Of a stretch of 37,829 nt of DNA, positions 8,232-16,714 are shown one piece after another (positions within the stretch are counted from its first letter, which is position 1; each line of letters begins with the position of its first letter). The position numbers and the translations under genes are program-made. The notes below the pieces were generated by a model, which saw only the letters and a program-made list of their open reading frames with translations, searched no databases and was not told where the DNA came from. The DNA lies in the IMG/VR virus record IMGVR_UViG_3300046724_000212, positions 1-37,829 of that record; one strand, given 5' to 3'. The stretch comes from a virus.

Positions 8232-8740
8232 TGGCTCTGCGCACCTTCACCTTTACCACGTTCACGCCGACGAACACGGCCGACACCAGCACCCTCGCCA
8301 ACGCCACGTATATGGCGCTGAAGGGCGGCAGCGGCACGCAGCGCTGGGCCATCGAAGAGTTGTATATGGGCGGGCAAGCCTCGGCCTCGTCTATCAATGA
8401 CATGGTGCTGGCACTGCACTCCACGATTGCGATCACGCCGACGGCGCTCGCCGCCCCGGCAGCGGATCGTGCGCTTGATGGCTCTGCGAATACGTTGTCG
8501 GTCGTTGTCGTGCCATTCACGGCGGCATCGACAGGCCCGCAGCGGCTGACGCAGGGCTACCTCCTGACGCCGTCCTACAACGCCTTCGGAGGGATCGTCA
8601 GGTTGAACTACAGCAACACGCAGGCGCGGCCGGTGGGGCTGGGCAATACGGCCAGCCTGGGCGAAATGTCGCTGTCTGCGAAGAACGACACGGGCACGTC
8701 TGGCGCCATGAGCGCCCACATCCTCTACGAGCCGTTTTGA
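8231..8740 (+). CDS. Hypothetical virion protein
   Basis: A 169-residue protein, Thr/Ala-rich and beta-like, opening ALRTFTFTTFTPTNTADTST and ending GAMSAHILYEPF. A GATAAAAGGAG sequence with about five bases of spacing sits before the ATG, and that start also overlaps the upstream TAA (TAATG). No motif or membrane segment is visible. Its length and layout recall the 3359 gene product. It precedes the large TIG/beta-helix protein and overlaps its possible upstream starts, so it may be the partner that attaches that protein. Confidence 0.6.
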   Translation: MALRTFTFTTFTPTNTADTSTLANATYMALKGGSGTQRWAIEELYMGGQASASSINDMVLALHSTIAITPTALAAPAADRALDGSANTLSVVVVPFTAASTGPQRLTQGYLLTPSYNAFGGIVRLNYSNTQARPVGLGNTASLGEMSLSAKNDTGTSGAMSAHILYEPF

Positions 8741-8745
8741 CCTCC

Positions 8746-11049
8746 ATGCGCCTCGCCGCGGTGCTGGCGCTGCTGGCCTTGGCGGGGGCGCAGGCCGCGC
8801 CGTCGACTCCGGGGCAAGTCATCATCCGCCCGGAAATACCGGCGCTGACCACCCTTGCGCCGACGTCTGGTCTGGTGGGCAGCTCGGTGGTCCTCACGGG
8901 CAACAATTTCGGCCCGGCGCAGGAAAATAGCCTCGTCACGTTTAATGGCGCTCCGGCGGTGACGATCGCCTGGTCGAATACCTCCATTACGGCGCTGGTG
9001 CCGCCAGCCGGGACGACGGGGCCGGTTATGGTCGTGCGCGGCGGCGTGTCGACGGTCGGGTTACCGTTTACGGTTATCCCTTCACCGCCGCCCACGCTCA
9101 CGAGCCTGAGTGTCATCACCGGCCCGCCGGGTACCCCGGTCACCCTGACCGGGACCAATTTCGGTGCCACGCAAGGCACGTCTGTCGTGACATTTAATGG
9201 CGCGGTCGCGACGCCAACCAGTTGGAGTACGACGTCCATTGTCACGACGGTGCCTGTCGTGGTCGCGGGCGCCGGGCCGGTGCATGTCGTCGTCCTCGGG
9301 CAGACATCGAACAATCTCACGTTTGTCGTGACGGTGCAGCCCGTGCTGACGAGTCTCAATACCACGTCAGGCCCTGTCGGCACGCCTGTGACGCTCACCG
9401 GCACCAATTTCGGGGCCGTGCAGAATTCGAGCCTCGTGTTCTTTAATGGTGTGCCCGCGACGACCTATTCCGCATGGTCCGCGACGTCAGTGACGACCGC
9501 TGTGCCGACAGGGGCGACGACGGGTCCGGTGACCATTCTTGTGCTAGGCGTCAGTAGTAATGGCATCACGTTTACCGTCACCACAACCGGGCCGGTGTTG
9601 ACGAGCCTGAATCCGACTAGCGGCGCCATCGGATCGACGCTGGTCTTAACGGGCACCGGCTTCGGGGCCACGCAAGGGACGAGCACCGTCACGGTGAATG
9701 GCGTTGTTGCTATGGTGTCTGGGACGTCGCCCTTAACGGTGCCTGCGGCATCCTGCTCGGCCGCAGATATTCAAGCGGCGGTCAATACGGCGCTAACCGG
9801 CACGGCGACGGTCGTCACGGTGCCAGCCGGCCCCACCTGTGTCTGGACCGCCGGGCAGGTCGTCTTCACGACTTCGCCAACCCGCACCATCCAGTTACGC
9901 GGAGCGGGCATTGGACAGACGGTGATCGATGCCACGGCATTAGGCGGTGGCTCGAATTCCACCATCTTTACCGGCCGGTTTGGCGGCGATATCTCTGGCT
10001 TTACGATCATCTGTGGCCAAATCCGCACGTATGGCGCGGGCTGGCGCATTCATCACAATGCATTGACCTGTAATCAACTCAATTACGCCGTATATGGTTC
10101 GGGGGTCTGGGCCAATAATACGAATATTACCGGGATCAATGGAGGCACGGCGCCTCTCAATGGTTTAATCGATCAGAATCAATTCACGGATCAACGGGTG
10201 CTGGTCGAACGGTGGGCCTCTGGTGATCTCGCAGAACAGAATGGTGCGACATTGTGGTCCGAACCATTAGGGCTTGGAGGGCCGAATGCGGTCTATGCCG
10301 AACACAATACATTCACAGCCCTGAGTTTTGGCAATGTCATCGATTGTCAGGAATCGGGCGAATATGTCTTCCGCGATAACATCGTCCATGATACCTATCC
10401 TGAAGCGCATACGCCGCGCGGCTATTTTCGGGGCTGTCGCAAGTGGGAAATCTATAACAATACCTTCACCCAATCCGCCCTCACGGTGAGCTCGGTCGCC
10501 ATCATCAACGGGGGCACGGGTGTCATTTTCAACAATACGTGGACGGGCACGTTTGGGGGCAATACGGGCACATTGGCCTATCAACGCGCGTATGTTGATG
10601 ATGGACCCAATTCGTTTGGCCTCTGCAATGGCCTCTCGCCCTTTGATGGCAATCAGGACGCGACCGGCTGGCCCTGCATTGACCAAATGGGACGGTCCAC
10701 GGATCCCACGCCGTTTAATGGCTTTCCACCGCCCTATCCGACGCACAGCCAAAGCAGTGTTCCAGCATATTTCTGGAACAATACGATCAACGGCAACCAA
10801 CTGACTTGGACGGCCTTTAATGCGCCGACGGCCACGAGGGTCGTCTCTGGCCGTGATTATTTTACGAGTCCCAGCACGGCGATGCCTAGCTATACGCCGT
10901 ACACGGATCCGCATCCGCTCTCTCAGCCCGCGACGGGCTGGTCAGATACGCAGATTAGCGTCACCATCCCGGCTGGCGCCACGACTGGACAAGTGCGCGT
11001 CACGGTCGGCGGCGTGCCGTCCAATGGCATTCAGTTTACGGTGATGTAA
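8746..11049 (+). CDS. IPT/TIG-domain plus beta-helix protein, putative tailspike or adhesin
   Basis: A 767-residue protein from the ATG at 8746 (the frame is open to a TTG at 8737). Residues 1-18 look like a Sec signal peptide (MRLAAVLALLALAGAQA). Three complete IPT/TIG immunoglobulin-like domains follow, at about 32-111, 117-196 and 199-279, each with L..L.P.SG..G..V.LTG.NFG and a closing strand FTV. A fourth begins at about 284 but stops after TVTVNGVVA. About 400 residues with a right-handed beta-helix look follow (DIQAAVNTAL, VIDATALGGGSNSTIFTG, repeated N-rich turns such as WEIYNNTFTQSA). The last about 37 residues (GWSDTQISVTIPAGATTGQV onward) supply the missing second half of the fourth TIG domain. 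It is probably a surface glycan-binding or glycan-cleaving spike. Confidence 0.75.
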   Translation: MRLAAVLALLALAGAQAAPSTPGQVIIRPEIPALTTLAPTSGLVGSSVVLTGNNFGPAQENSLVTFNGAPAVTIAWSNTSITALVPPAGTTGPVMVVRGGVSTVGLPFTVIPSPPPTLTSLSVITGPPGTPVTLTGTNFGATQGTSVVTFNGAVATPTSWSTTSIVTTVPVVVAGAGPVHVVVLGQTSNNLTFVVTVQPVLTSLNTTSGPVGTPVTLTGTNFGAVQNSSLVFFNGVPATTYSAWSATSVTTAVPTGATTGPVTILVLGVSSNGITFTVTTTGPVLTSLNPTSGAIGSTLVLTGTGFGATQGTSTVTVNGVVAMVSGTSPLTVPAASCSAADIQAAVNTALTGTATVVTVPAGPTCVWTAGQVVFTTSPTRTIQLRGAGIGQTVIDATALGGGSNSTIFTGRFGGDISGFTIICGQIRTYGAGWRIHHNALTCNQLNYAVYGSGVWANNTNITGINGGTAPLNGLIDQNQFTDQRVLVERWASGDLAEQNGATLWSEPLGLGGPNAVYAEHNTFTALSFGNVIDCQESGEYVFRDNIVHDTYPEAHTPRGYFRGCRKWEIYNNTFTQSALTVSSVAIINGGTGVIFNNTWTGTFGGNTGTLAYQRAYVDDGPNSFGLCNGLSPFDGNQDATGWPCIDQMGRSTDPTPFNGFPPPYPTHSQSSVPAYFWNNTINGNQLTWTAFNAPTATRVVSGRDYFTSPSTAMPSYTPYTDPHPLSQPATGWSDTQISVTIPAGATTGQVRVTVGGVPSNGIQFTVM

Positions 11050-12248
11050 TGGCGACCTTCTATGTCGCGACGACAGGCAATGATGCCAACAATGGCACGT
11101 CGCCGGCGCTCGCCAAACTGACCATCACGGCTGGCCTCGCGCTGCTGGCGGGTGGCGATACGTTGATCATCGGCGCGGGCACGTATGCGGAGGGCATTAG
11201 CGATAATGTGCCCTCGGGCAGTTCGTGGGGCGCACCGACCACGATTCAGGCGGCCACGGGCACGACGGTGTGGCTGGCGCCGACGTCAGGCGCCTATGTC
11301 ATTTTCTTTGATGGCGCGCAGCAATTTATCCAATTTCTCGGTATTAACCTCGACGCCACTCGCGGCATTACGACGGGCTGCGTATATCTACGTGGGTGGG
11401 CGAGTGGGAATCCGCATCATATCCGCTTCCAGAATGCCGAAGTGATCGGGCCGACCAATGGCGTGATCAATGAGGGCTTTTCCGCCTTTGCGGCCTTTCA
11501 ATGCACGTCAGAGATTGCGGGCCTCACGGGTAGTTGCGAATATCTCAACCTCACGGTGCATGGCTGCGGCGATGCGGGTGATTTCTCGCCTGCCCTCTAT
11601 ATCGCGACGTCAGACAATCTGATCAGCAACAACAATGTCTATGATGCGAGTTACGCGGGTATTATCGACTTTAATTCGCTGACGACGAACAACAACATCG
11701 TGCGCAATAATGTCGTGCATGATTTGTCGCGCACGGTCAATGGTGGCGACTTTGTCCAAGGGATCTATATCGGCCCTGGCACCGCGAAACAGGTCTATAA
11801 CAACGTCGTCTATAACATTACGGGGTTGAATGACGGCACCAACGGCGGGATCTTAATCGCCAGTGGCGCCGGGAGTAATACCCTGGTCTATCAGAACACA
11901 GTCACAAATAATACGACCGTGAATGGCATTCACGTCATGCCTGGGACGTCTGGGACCATTATCGAAAACAATATTGCCTACGCGAATACGCCACTCAATC
12001 TGCAAGATGATGGCTCCTCGACGTTGACGACGAATCTGGTCGGAGTCAATCCGGTCTTCGTCAGTCCATCGACCTTCAATTATCAATTAACGGTGGGCAG
12101 TCCCGCGATTGATGCAGGGACGACGAACGCCTATACGACCGATATTCTCGGCGTGACGCGCCCGCAAGGGTCTGCCTTCGATATCGGCGCGTATGAATTT
12201 GTGGTCGGTCCCGCGCCTAATGACCTCTGGGCGGCGAGTGTGATGTAG
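11049..12248 (+). CDS. Parallel beta-helix protein, putative tailspike
   Basis: A 399-residue protein. Its opening (ATFYVATTGNDANNGTSPAL, then GLALLAGGDTLIIGAGTYAE) is the classic start of DUF1565/pectate-lyase-like right-handed beta-helix proteins. Coils with N-rich turns run from about residue 80 to 330 (LISNNNVYDASYAGIIDFNS, NNIVRNNVVHDL, KQVYNNVVYNITG, IIENNIAYAN). The C-terminus, DILGVTRPQGSAFDIGAYEF, is also typical of the family. There is no signal peptide. The ATG overlaps the upstream TAA by one base. In podoviruses such proteins are tailspikes that bind or cut host polysaccharide; the exact activity cannot be read here. Confidence 0.75.
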   Translation: MATFYVATTGNDANNGTSPALAKLTITAGLALLAGGDTLIIGAGTYAEGISDNVPSGSSWGAPTTIQAATGTTVWLAPTSGAYVIFFDGAQQFIQFLGINLDATRGITTGCVYLRGWASGNPHHIRFQNAEVIGPTNGVINEGFSAFAAFQCTSEIAGLTGSCEYLNLTVHGCGDAGDFSPALYIATSDNLISNNNVYDASYAGIIDFNSLTTNNNIVRNNVVHDLSRTVNGGDFVQGIYIGPGTAKQVYNNVVYNITGLNDGTNGGILIASGAGSNTLVYQNTVTNNTTVNGIHVMPGTSGTIIENNIAYANTPLNLQDDGSSTLTTNLVGVNPVFVSPSTFNYQLTVGSPAIDAGTTNAYTTDILGVTRPQGSAFDIGAYEFVVGPAPNDLWAASVM

Positions 12249-13136
12249 ATGGCGACGATCTTCCGCGCGCCGTTGATCACGGCGATTGCGGCGCTCTCGA
12301 CGACGGCCGCCACTAGTGCACAGTCGCAACCCAACTTCAACGTACGTCTCCCGCTCGCCGCCGCGTTGCCCTTTATCGGCCCTGACATCGATCCGCCGCC
12401 ACGTCTGCCGGCGCTGAGCGTCTGGCATCATCGGCCGCAACCGCCCTCAAAGGTGCTGCCGTTTAGTCAAACGCTCTGGCCCACACCAGCGGTGCCGCTG
12501 CGGCAGATGGTCATTGATCCCGTTTACAACCGGATCATGCTGCCCTTGCCGCCGCCGGGCGTGCCGTTCATCAATCAGGACTTCCCGCGGCCCGCCGCGC
12601 CGATTCTGAAGCCGGATACGCATCTGTTCTATTACATGCAGGACCAGACGAGTCCTGCGTTTATTCAGTATGACTGGCCGAAGGCGCCGAAGCTGCCGTC
12701 CTTGGTGGCGGATCAGGTGCCGAGTCGGCTGGGTTTACCAGTCACGGCGATCGTGCCGCCCTTCCGCCAGCGCGACTGGCTGAACCCGGCGACGATTCAA
12801 CTGGCGAAGGTGAATGACCCACAGGGGCGCAATGCGTTCCTGCCGCCGCCGGTCGGCTTGCCGACGCATCAGCACGATTGGCCCTTGCCGCAGGGCGCGA
12901 AGTCGCAGCAGGGCAGTCATACGCTCAACGACCTGGGCCTGCTGACACTGCCCATTGCGCGCCCGGTGCGCCCGTTGGACTGGCCGAACCCCAAGCCAGT
13001 GCCCCAGTCGGCGCAGGCCCGCAACGTGCGGGAGCCCAGCGTCTCAATCTTGCTCGTGCAGCGGTTCAAGCCCGAATGGGCCGCGGATAGTAACCAGTTG
13101 CTCGGCCCGACGCGAACCCAGCCGGAAACACACTGA
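12249..13136 (+). CDS. Trp-Pro repeat protein, short form (second copy of duplicated module)
   Basis: A 295-residue Pro-rich protein of unknown function. It shares with the 602-residue protein at 5786 a nearly identical C-terminal tail (FKPEWAADSNQLLGP, ending QPETH, against FKPEWAANSNQLLGP, ending QPETH). The body has looser repeats built on DWP or QDFP motifs (QYDWPKAPKL, QRDWLNPATI, QHDWPLPQGA, PLDWPNPKPV), spaced about 30-50 residues. The N-terminus, MATIFRAPLITAIAALSTTA followed by ATSAQSQ, has a hydrophobic stretch and an AxA-like end, so a signal-like sequence is possible. The gene downstream repeats the same neighbour relation as after 5786. Confidence 0.7.
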   Translation: MATIFRAPLITAIAALSTTAATSAQSQPNFNVRLPLAAALPFIGPDIDPPPRLPALSVWHHRPQPPSKVLPFSQTLWPTPAVPLRQMVIDPVYNRIMLPLPPPGVPFINQDFPRPAAPILKPDTHLFYYMQDQTSPAFIQYDWPKAPKLPSLVADQVPSRLGLPVTAIVPPFRQRDWLNPATIQLAKVNDPQGRNAFLPPPVGLPTHQHDWPLPQGAKSQQGSHTLNDLGLLTLPIARPVRPLDWPNPKPVPQSAQARNVREPSVSILLVQRFKPEWAADSNQLLGPTRTQPETH

Positions 13137-13161
13137 GGGTGTAGACTAGGCGCGACTTCCC

Positions 13162-14199
13162 ATGGTTATTAACCAGGCAGGACAAGTGATTGGCGCGCAG
13201 ATGGTCGATGCCTCAACGGGGCTCGATTACGTCGGCGTCGTCACGGTCTACGTCACCGTGGATGGCGGCGTCCAGGCCATTGGCAGCGTCGGGGCTGGCA
13301 TCTGCACAGCAGAAGGGCACGGCTACTACACCTACCGGCCCTCACAAGCCGAGACGAACGGCGCTCTCATCGCCTTTACGTTTACGGGCCTCGGCGCCGT
13401 CTCGGCCTCGATTCAGGTGGCCACCACGGCGGCGGCGACCCCAGCCTCAGGCGTCTTCGCGCTGGCCTATACGGTGCGGTCGCTCATTACCGATGCACTG
13501 GTGGAGATCGGCGTGCTCGAGCCGGGCGAACAGGCCAACGCCGGCCAGATTGCGCTCGGCCTGCGGCGCGTGCAGACGATGATTGACACGTGGGCGGCGG
13601 ATCGGCTGACGCTCTCGCTGCAGCTCCAGACCACATTCGTCTGGCCGGCCTCGACGTCGAGCGTGCTGGTCGGCATCGGGCAGACGGTCAATATTGACCG
13701 GCCGATGTGGATCAACGCGATTAGCTTTCTCATTCCCGGCTCGTCGCCGGCCATTGAAGTGCCGATCGGGATGATGGATGAGGACGCCTTTTCCTCGCTG
13801 TCCATTAAGGGCTTGCCGTCTGCACTGCCGACCCAGAGCTTTTATCAGACCAATCTGACGGACAGCCACGGCACGCTGTTCCTGTGGCCGCAGCCGCAGA
13901 GCCTGTCGATTGTGCTCTATACGCCGCAAGCCGTGGGCGTCCCGGCTAGCCTCGATAGCATCCTCCAAGGCCCGCCGGGGTATCAGGATGCCTTCCTCTA
14001 TCAGCTCGCCTTGCGGTTCTGTAGTCCCTTTGGCGTGCAGATTCCGCCCCTATTGCCTCGGATGGCCAGCGCGGCCTTTGAGAACATGAAAAAGCCGAAC
14101 GTCGACCCAGGGGCGATGTCGATCGATCCGGCCCTCGTGCCGGGTCTGGGCGCGGGCTGGAATTACCTCACGGGCAATACGACGACCTCGAACCGATAA
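13162..14199 (+). CDS. Tail accessory factor, P22 gp4-like, with an extra N-terminal domain
   Basis: A 345-residue protein with two parts. Residues 1-about 92 are a paralogue of the small protein at 7618. Residues about 98-345 look like the gp4 head-to-tail connector family: VRSLITDALVEIGVLEPGEQ, GLRRVQTMIDTWAADRL, a long central loop, then YQDAFLYQLALRFCSPFGVQ and ASAAFENMKKPN. In P22, gp4 binds under the portal and closes the packaged head, and the gp10-like gene follows shortly, as expected. The fusion of the paralogous domain to a connector is unusual and hints that the small 7618 protein also sits at this joint. ATG follows CTTCCC without a clear Shine-Dalgarno site. Confidence 0.75.
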   Translation: MVINQAGQVIGAQMVDASTGLDYVGVVTVYVTVDGGVQAIGSVGAGICTAEGHGYYTYRPSQAETNGALIAFTFTGLGAVSASIQVATTAAATPASGVFALAYTVRSLITDALVEIGVLEPGEQANAGQIALGLRRVQTMIDTWAADRLTLSLQLQTTFVWPASTSSVLVGIGQTVNIDRPMWINAISFLIPGSSPAIEVPIGMMDEDAFSSLSIKGLPSALPTQSFYQTNLTDSHGTLFLWPQPQSLSIVLYTPQAVGVPASLDSILQGPPGYQDAFLYQLALRFCSPFGVQIPPLLPRMASAAFENMKKPNVDPGAMSIDPALVPGLGAGWNYLTGNTTTSNR

Positions 14200-14208
14200 G
14201 GAGCAGCG

Positions 14209-14541
14209 ATGGCCAGTCCCGTTCTCGTCAATGGCACCTCCGGCTTGCTGGCTACGGCCATCTTTGTTAGTGGGCCGTGCAAGATCTTCGATTACGACAT
14301 CTACAACGCCGCAGCGGCGGCTTCCTATGTGAGCTTTTACGATACAGCGATTGCACCGACCGTAGGCACGACGGTGCCGAAGTATCAAGTCGGCTTGGCC
14401 ACGCTGGCCAGTAAGACGCTGGGCGTGCAGGATGGCGGCGGCCTCTACTTCAAAGATGGCCTGTGGATGGCGGCGACGACGACGGCGGCTGGCTCGAGCG
14501 CTCCGGCTTCGGCCCTTACCGTAAGTCTCGGCCTATCGTAA
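14209..14541 (+). CDS. Small hypothetical virion protein
   Basis: A 110-residue protein with a strong AAGGAG site six bases before its ATG. The sequence ASPVLVNGTSGLLATAIFVS, PCKIFDYDIYNAAAAASYVS and FYDTAIAPTVGTTVPKYQV is that of a compact beta protein common next to phage tail-connector genes. A decoration or joint protein is likely but not shown. It lies between the gp4-like and gp10-like genes, and its TAA abuts the next ATG. Confidence 0.6.
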   Translation: MASPVLVNGTSGLLATAIFVSGPCKIFDYDIYNAAAAASYVSFYDTAIAPTVGTTVPKYQVGLATLASKTLGVQDGGGLYFKDGLWMAATTTAAGSSAPASALTVSLGLS

Positions 14542-15969
14542 ATGCCCTCCTATCCCGGCTTTCTCGGCCCGTCGTATCAAAGCCAGTCCTATATGGCCGA
14601 TGCCGAACGCCTGATTAATCGCTACGTCGAGCTGAACGAATCACAGACGGCGCCGACACCGGGGGCGCTGCTCCAGTGTCCCGGCTTTGAATTGATTGTG
14701 GCCCCCACGGCCAATTTCGGCGGCGGGATGTTTTCATTGGGCGAGCGGACCTTCTTCGTCACGGGGTTTACGCTCTACGAGCTCGTCGGCAATACCGCCG
14801 TGTCGCGCGGCGTCATCGAGCGCAATGCTTCGCCCGTGACGTTCATGTCAAACGGGGACGCTGGGAATCAGCTGGGCCTGACGAGCGGTAATCAATTTTA
14901 CGTGCTGGATCTGATGACGAACGTCTTTCAGAATCCGACCACGCTGGGCGCCACGATGTGCGGCTTTTTGGATGGGTTTGGCGTCATTCTCGATGCCACC
15001 TCTTCTACTCTGCAAGTGACGGCATTCGAGAATTTCCTGAGTATCGACCTTGGGAACATCCAGCAGCGCACGGATGGCAGCGATCCGTGGCGGTCCCTCT
15101 ATGTCGTCAATCGTCTGATTTATTTGCTCGGGGATCACACCTCAGAAGTCTGGTATGACGCCGGGACGGCGCCGTTTCCCTTCGCCTCGATTCAAGAGGC
15201 GTTTATGCAGACGGGCACGGCCGCCGCGTTTTCGGGCGCGCGGCTGGATAAGTCGCTGATCTGGCTCTCGCACAATGAGCAAGGGCATGGGCAGGTGGTA
15301 TCGGCCTCTGGGTATACGCCCAGCCGCATCAGCACGCATGCCGTGGAAGCCTCGATTGCCACGTATGGCGATCTCTCGGATGCCGTGGCGTTCAGTTATC
15401 AGGAGAATGGCCACACCTTCTATGTGCTGACATTCCCCAGCGCCGAACGGACCTGGGTGTTTGACCAGGCCACGAGCCTCTGGCATGAGCGGCTGTATTG
15501 GGATACGCGGCAAGCGCAATGGCTGGCCTATCGGCCGATGTTCTTTGCGCATCCCGATCGGAATCTCGTGCAGGACCGCTTGACGGGGGCGATCTACCGG
15601 ATGGGCACGGATCTGTTTACCGACGTGGACGGCGCCGCGATTCGCCGCCTGCGTCAGCCGCCGCGCTTGTCGTTTGACCAGAAGCGGTTCACGACGCATG
15701 CGATCCAGCTTGTGATGGACGTGGGCCAAGGCGTGCAGCGCGGGCAGGGCTCGGACCCGCAGATCATGCGGCAGACCTCGAAGGATGGCGGCCAGACGTG
15801 GGGCAACGAACAGTGGGCCTCAAGCGGGCCAATTGGCGCCTTTGATACGCGTGTGCGCTGGACGCAATGTGGGCAGGCGCGCAACCGCGTCGATCGCTTC
15901 ATTGATACGGACCCCGTGCCGTCGCGCTGGGTGGATGCCTTGATTGATGTGAGCGTCGGGCCATCATGA
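14542..15969 (+). CDS. Packaged-DNA stabilisation protein, P22 gp10-like
   Basis: A 475-residue protein, close to the length of P22 gp10 (472). Its plan fits that family: ADAERLINRYVELNESQTAP and a PG.LLQCPGFE motif at the N-terminus, a central string of beta-propeller-like blades (SLYVVNRLIYLLGDHTSEVW; DKSLIWLSHNEQGHGQVVSA; ATYGDLSDAVAFSYQENGHT) and a C-terminal sheet (DPQIMRQTSKDGGQTWGNEQ; AFDTRVRWTQCGQARNRVDR). In P22, gp10 forms the hub below gp4 that the needle and tailspikes attach to. Gene order with gp4 supports the call. Its TGA overlaps the next ATG (ATGA). Confidence 0.8.
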   Translation: MPSYPGFLGPSYQSQSYMADAERLINRYVELNESQTAPTPGALLQCPGFELIVAPTANFGGGMFSLGERTFFVTGFTLYELVGNTAVSRGVIERNASPVTFMSNGDAGNQLGLTSGNQFYVLDLMTNVFQNPTTLGATMCGFLDGFGVILDATSSTLQVTAFENFLSIDLGNIQQRTDGSDPWRSLYVVNRLIYLLGDHTSEVWYDAGTAPFPFASIQEAFMQTGTAAAFSGARLDKSLIWLSHNEQGHGQVVSASGYTPSRISTHAVEASIATYGDLSDAVAFSYQENGHTFYVLTFPSAERTWVFDQATSLWHERLYWDTRQAQWLAYRPMFFAHPDRNLVQDRLTGAIYRMGTDLFTDVDGAAIRRLRQPPRLSFDQKRFTTHAIQLVMDVGQGVQRGQGSDPQIMRQTSKDGGQTWGNEQWASSGPIGAFDTRVRWTQCGQARNRVDRFIDTDPVPSRWVDALIDVSVGPS

Positions 15970-16244
15970 TTACGCCGTTTCCGCAACTGACGGCGCCGCT
16001 GGAAGGCCATCTCCTCAGTTATCCGTGGGGGCAGTGGTTCACGGGGCTGCGGGCCGCAGTGAATCAGATACCGGGCGTGTCGGTCCCCGTGAAGTTCGCC
16101 GCGCTGCCGATTCCGGTGATCGGCACGATCGCCGTCGTGACGGATTCGACGGTGGCCGCATTGGGCGCGGTGGTCGCCGGGGGCGGGGCCTCAACGGTGC
16201 TCTGTTGGTGGAATGGCAGCAATTGGACGGTGATCGGCAAATGA
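15966..16244 (+). CDS. Small hypothetical tail protein
   Basis: A 92-residue protein overlapping the gp10-like gene by four bases (ATGA) and the next gene the same way. It opens MITPFPQLTAPLEGHLLSYP, has a central VPVKFAALPIPVIGTIAVVT and ends TVLCWWNGSNWTVIGK. The closing W..G..W...G pattern is like the short beta-hairpin ends of some tail-fibre-associated domains. No other clue is visible. Confidence 0.6.
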   Translation: MITPFPQLTAPLEGHLLSYPWGQWFTGLRAAVNQIPGVSVPVKFAALPIPVIGTIAVVTDSTVAALGAVVAGGGASTVLCWWNGSNWTVIGK

Positions 16245-16714
16245 CGACGCTCGCGGCGGCCGTGCGGAGCGCGATTACCTATCGACAGGCCAGCGACACT
16301 GATGTGCCTGAGATCGTCGCCCTCCTGCGCCAGTTCGTGACCTCGACCAAATACCGGGAATACATCGGAGAAAGCGCAGAGGCGTTGATGCGGTTCCTCA
16401 ATAGCCTGATGAATCGGTGCGATGCGGCGATCTTCGTGGCTGAACGCGACGGCGTCATCATGGGCACGATTGGCGTGCTCGGCTATGTCCATCCGATGAG
16501 CGGTAAGGTTGTGGCGGGCGAACTCTTTTGGTGGCTCAATCCGCAGGACCGCGGCGCTGGGGGCTGGCTGCTGCGACGGGCGGAGAAGTGGGCGAAGGCG
16601 TATGGCGCGCAGTCGTTGCAGATGATTGCCCCCTCGGATAATCCGCGCGTCGGGGCGATGTATGAGGCGCTGGGGTATCAGGCTGTCGAAACAGCCTATC
16701 AGGTGAAGCTATGA
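16241..16714 (+). CDS. GNAT-family N-acetyltransferase
   Basis: A 157-residue protein that transfers an acetyl group from acetyl-CoA to an amine. The ATG at 16241 is chosen because it makes an ATGA overlap with the gene before; the frame is open further upstream. GNAT order is clear: ITYRQASDTDVPEIVALLRQ (first helix), AIFVAERDGVIMGTIGVL (beta strands 2-3), GELFWWLNPQDRGAGGWLLR with the acetyl-CoA loop RGAGG at residues 104-108, and the final NPRVGAMYEALGYQAVETAY. It sits inside the tail operon, translationally coupled on both sides. The substrate is unknown; a virion or host protein is possible. Confidence 0.88.
   Translation: MTTLAAAVRSAITYRQASDTDVPEIVALLRQFVTSTKYREYIGESAEALMRFLNSLMNRCDAAIFVAERDGVIMGTIGVLGYVHPMSGKVVAGELFWWLNPQDRGAGGWLLRRAEKWAKAYGAQSLQMIAPSDNPRVGAMYEALGYQAVETAYQVKL

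Noticed and set aside
8598-9407. Minus-strand frame of 269 codons opposite the TIG domains
   Set aside because: Val/Thr/Pro repeats mirror the TIG repeats on the other strand; it has no ribosome site and breaks the plus-strand operon.
16025-16240. Extended N-terminus of the acetyltransferase frame
   Set aside because: The upstream part is Arg/Gly-rich shadow of the overlapping 92-residue gene; the ATG at 16241 gives the usual ATGA coupling and a normal GNAT start.
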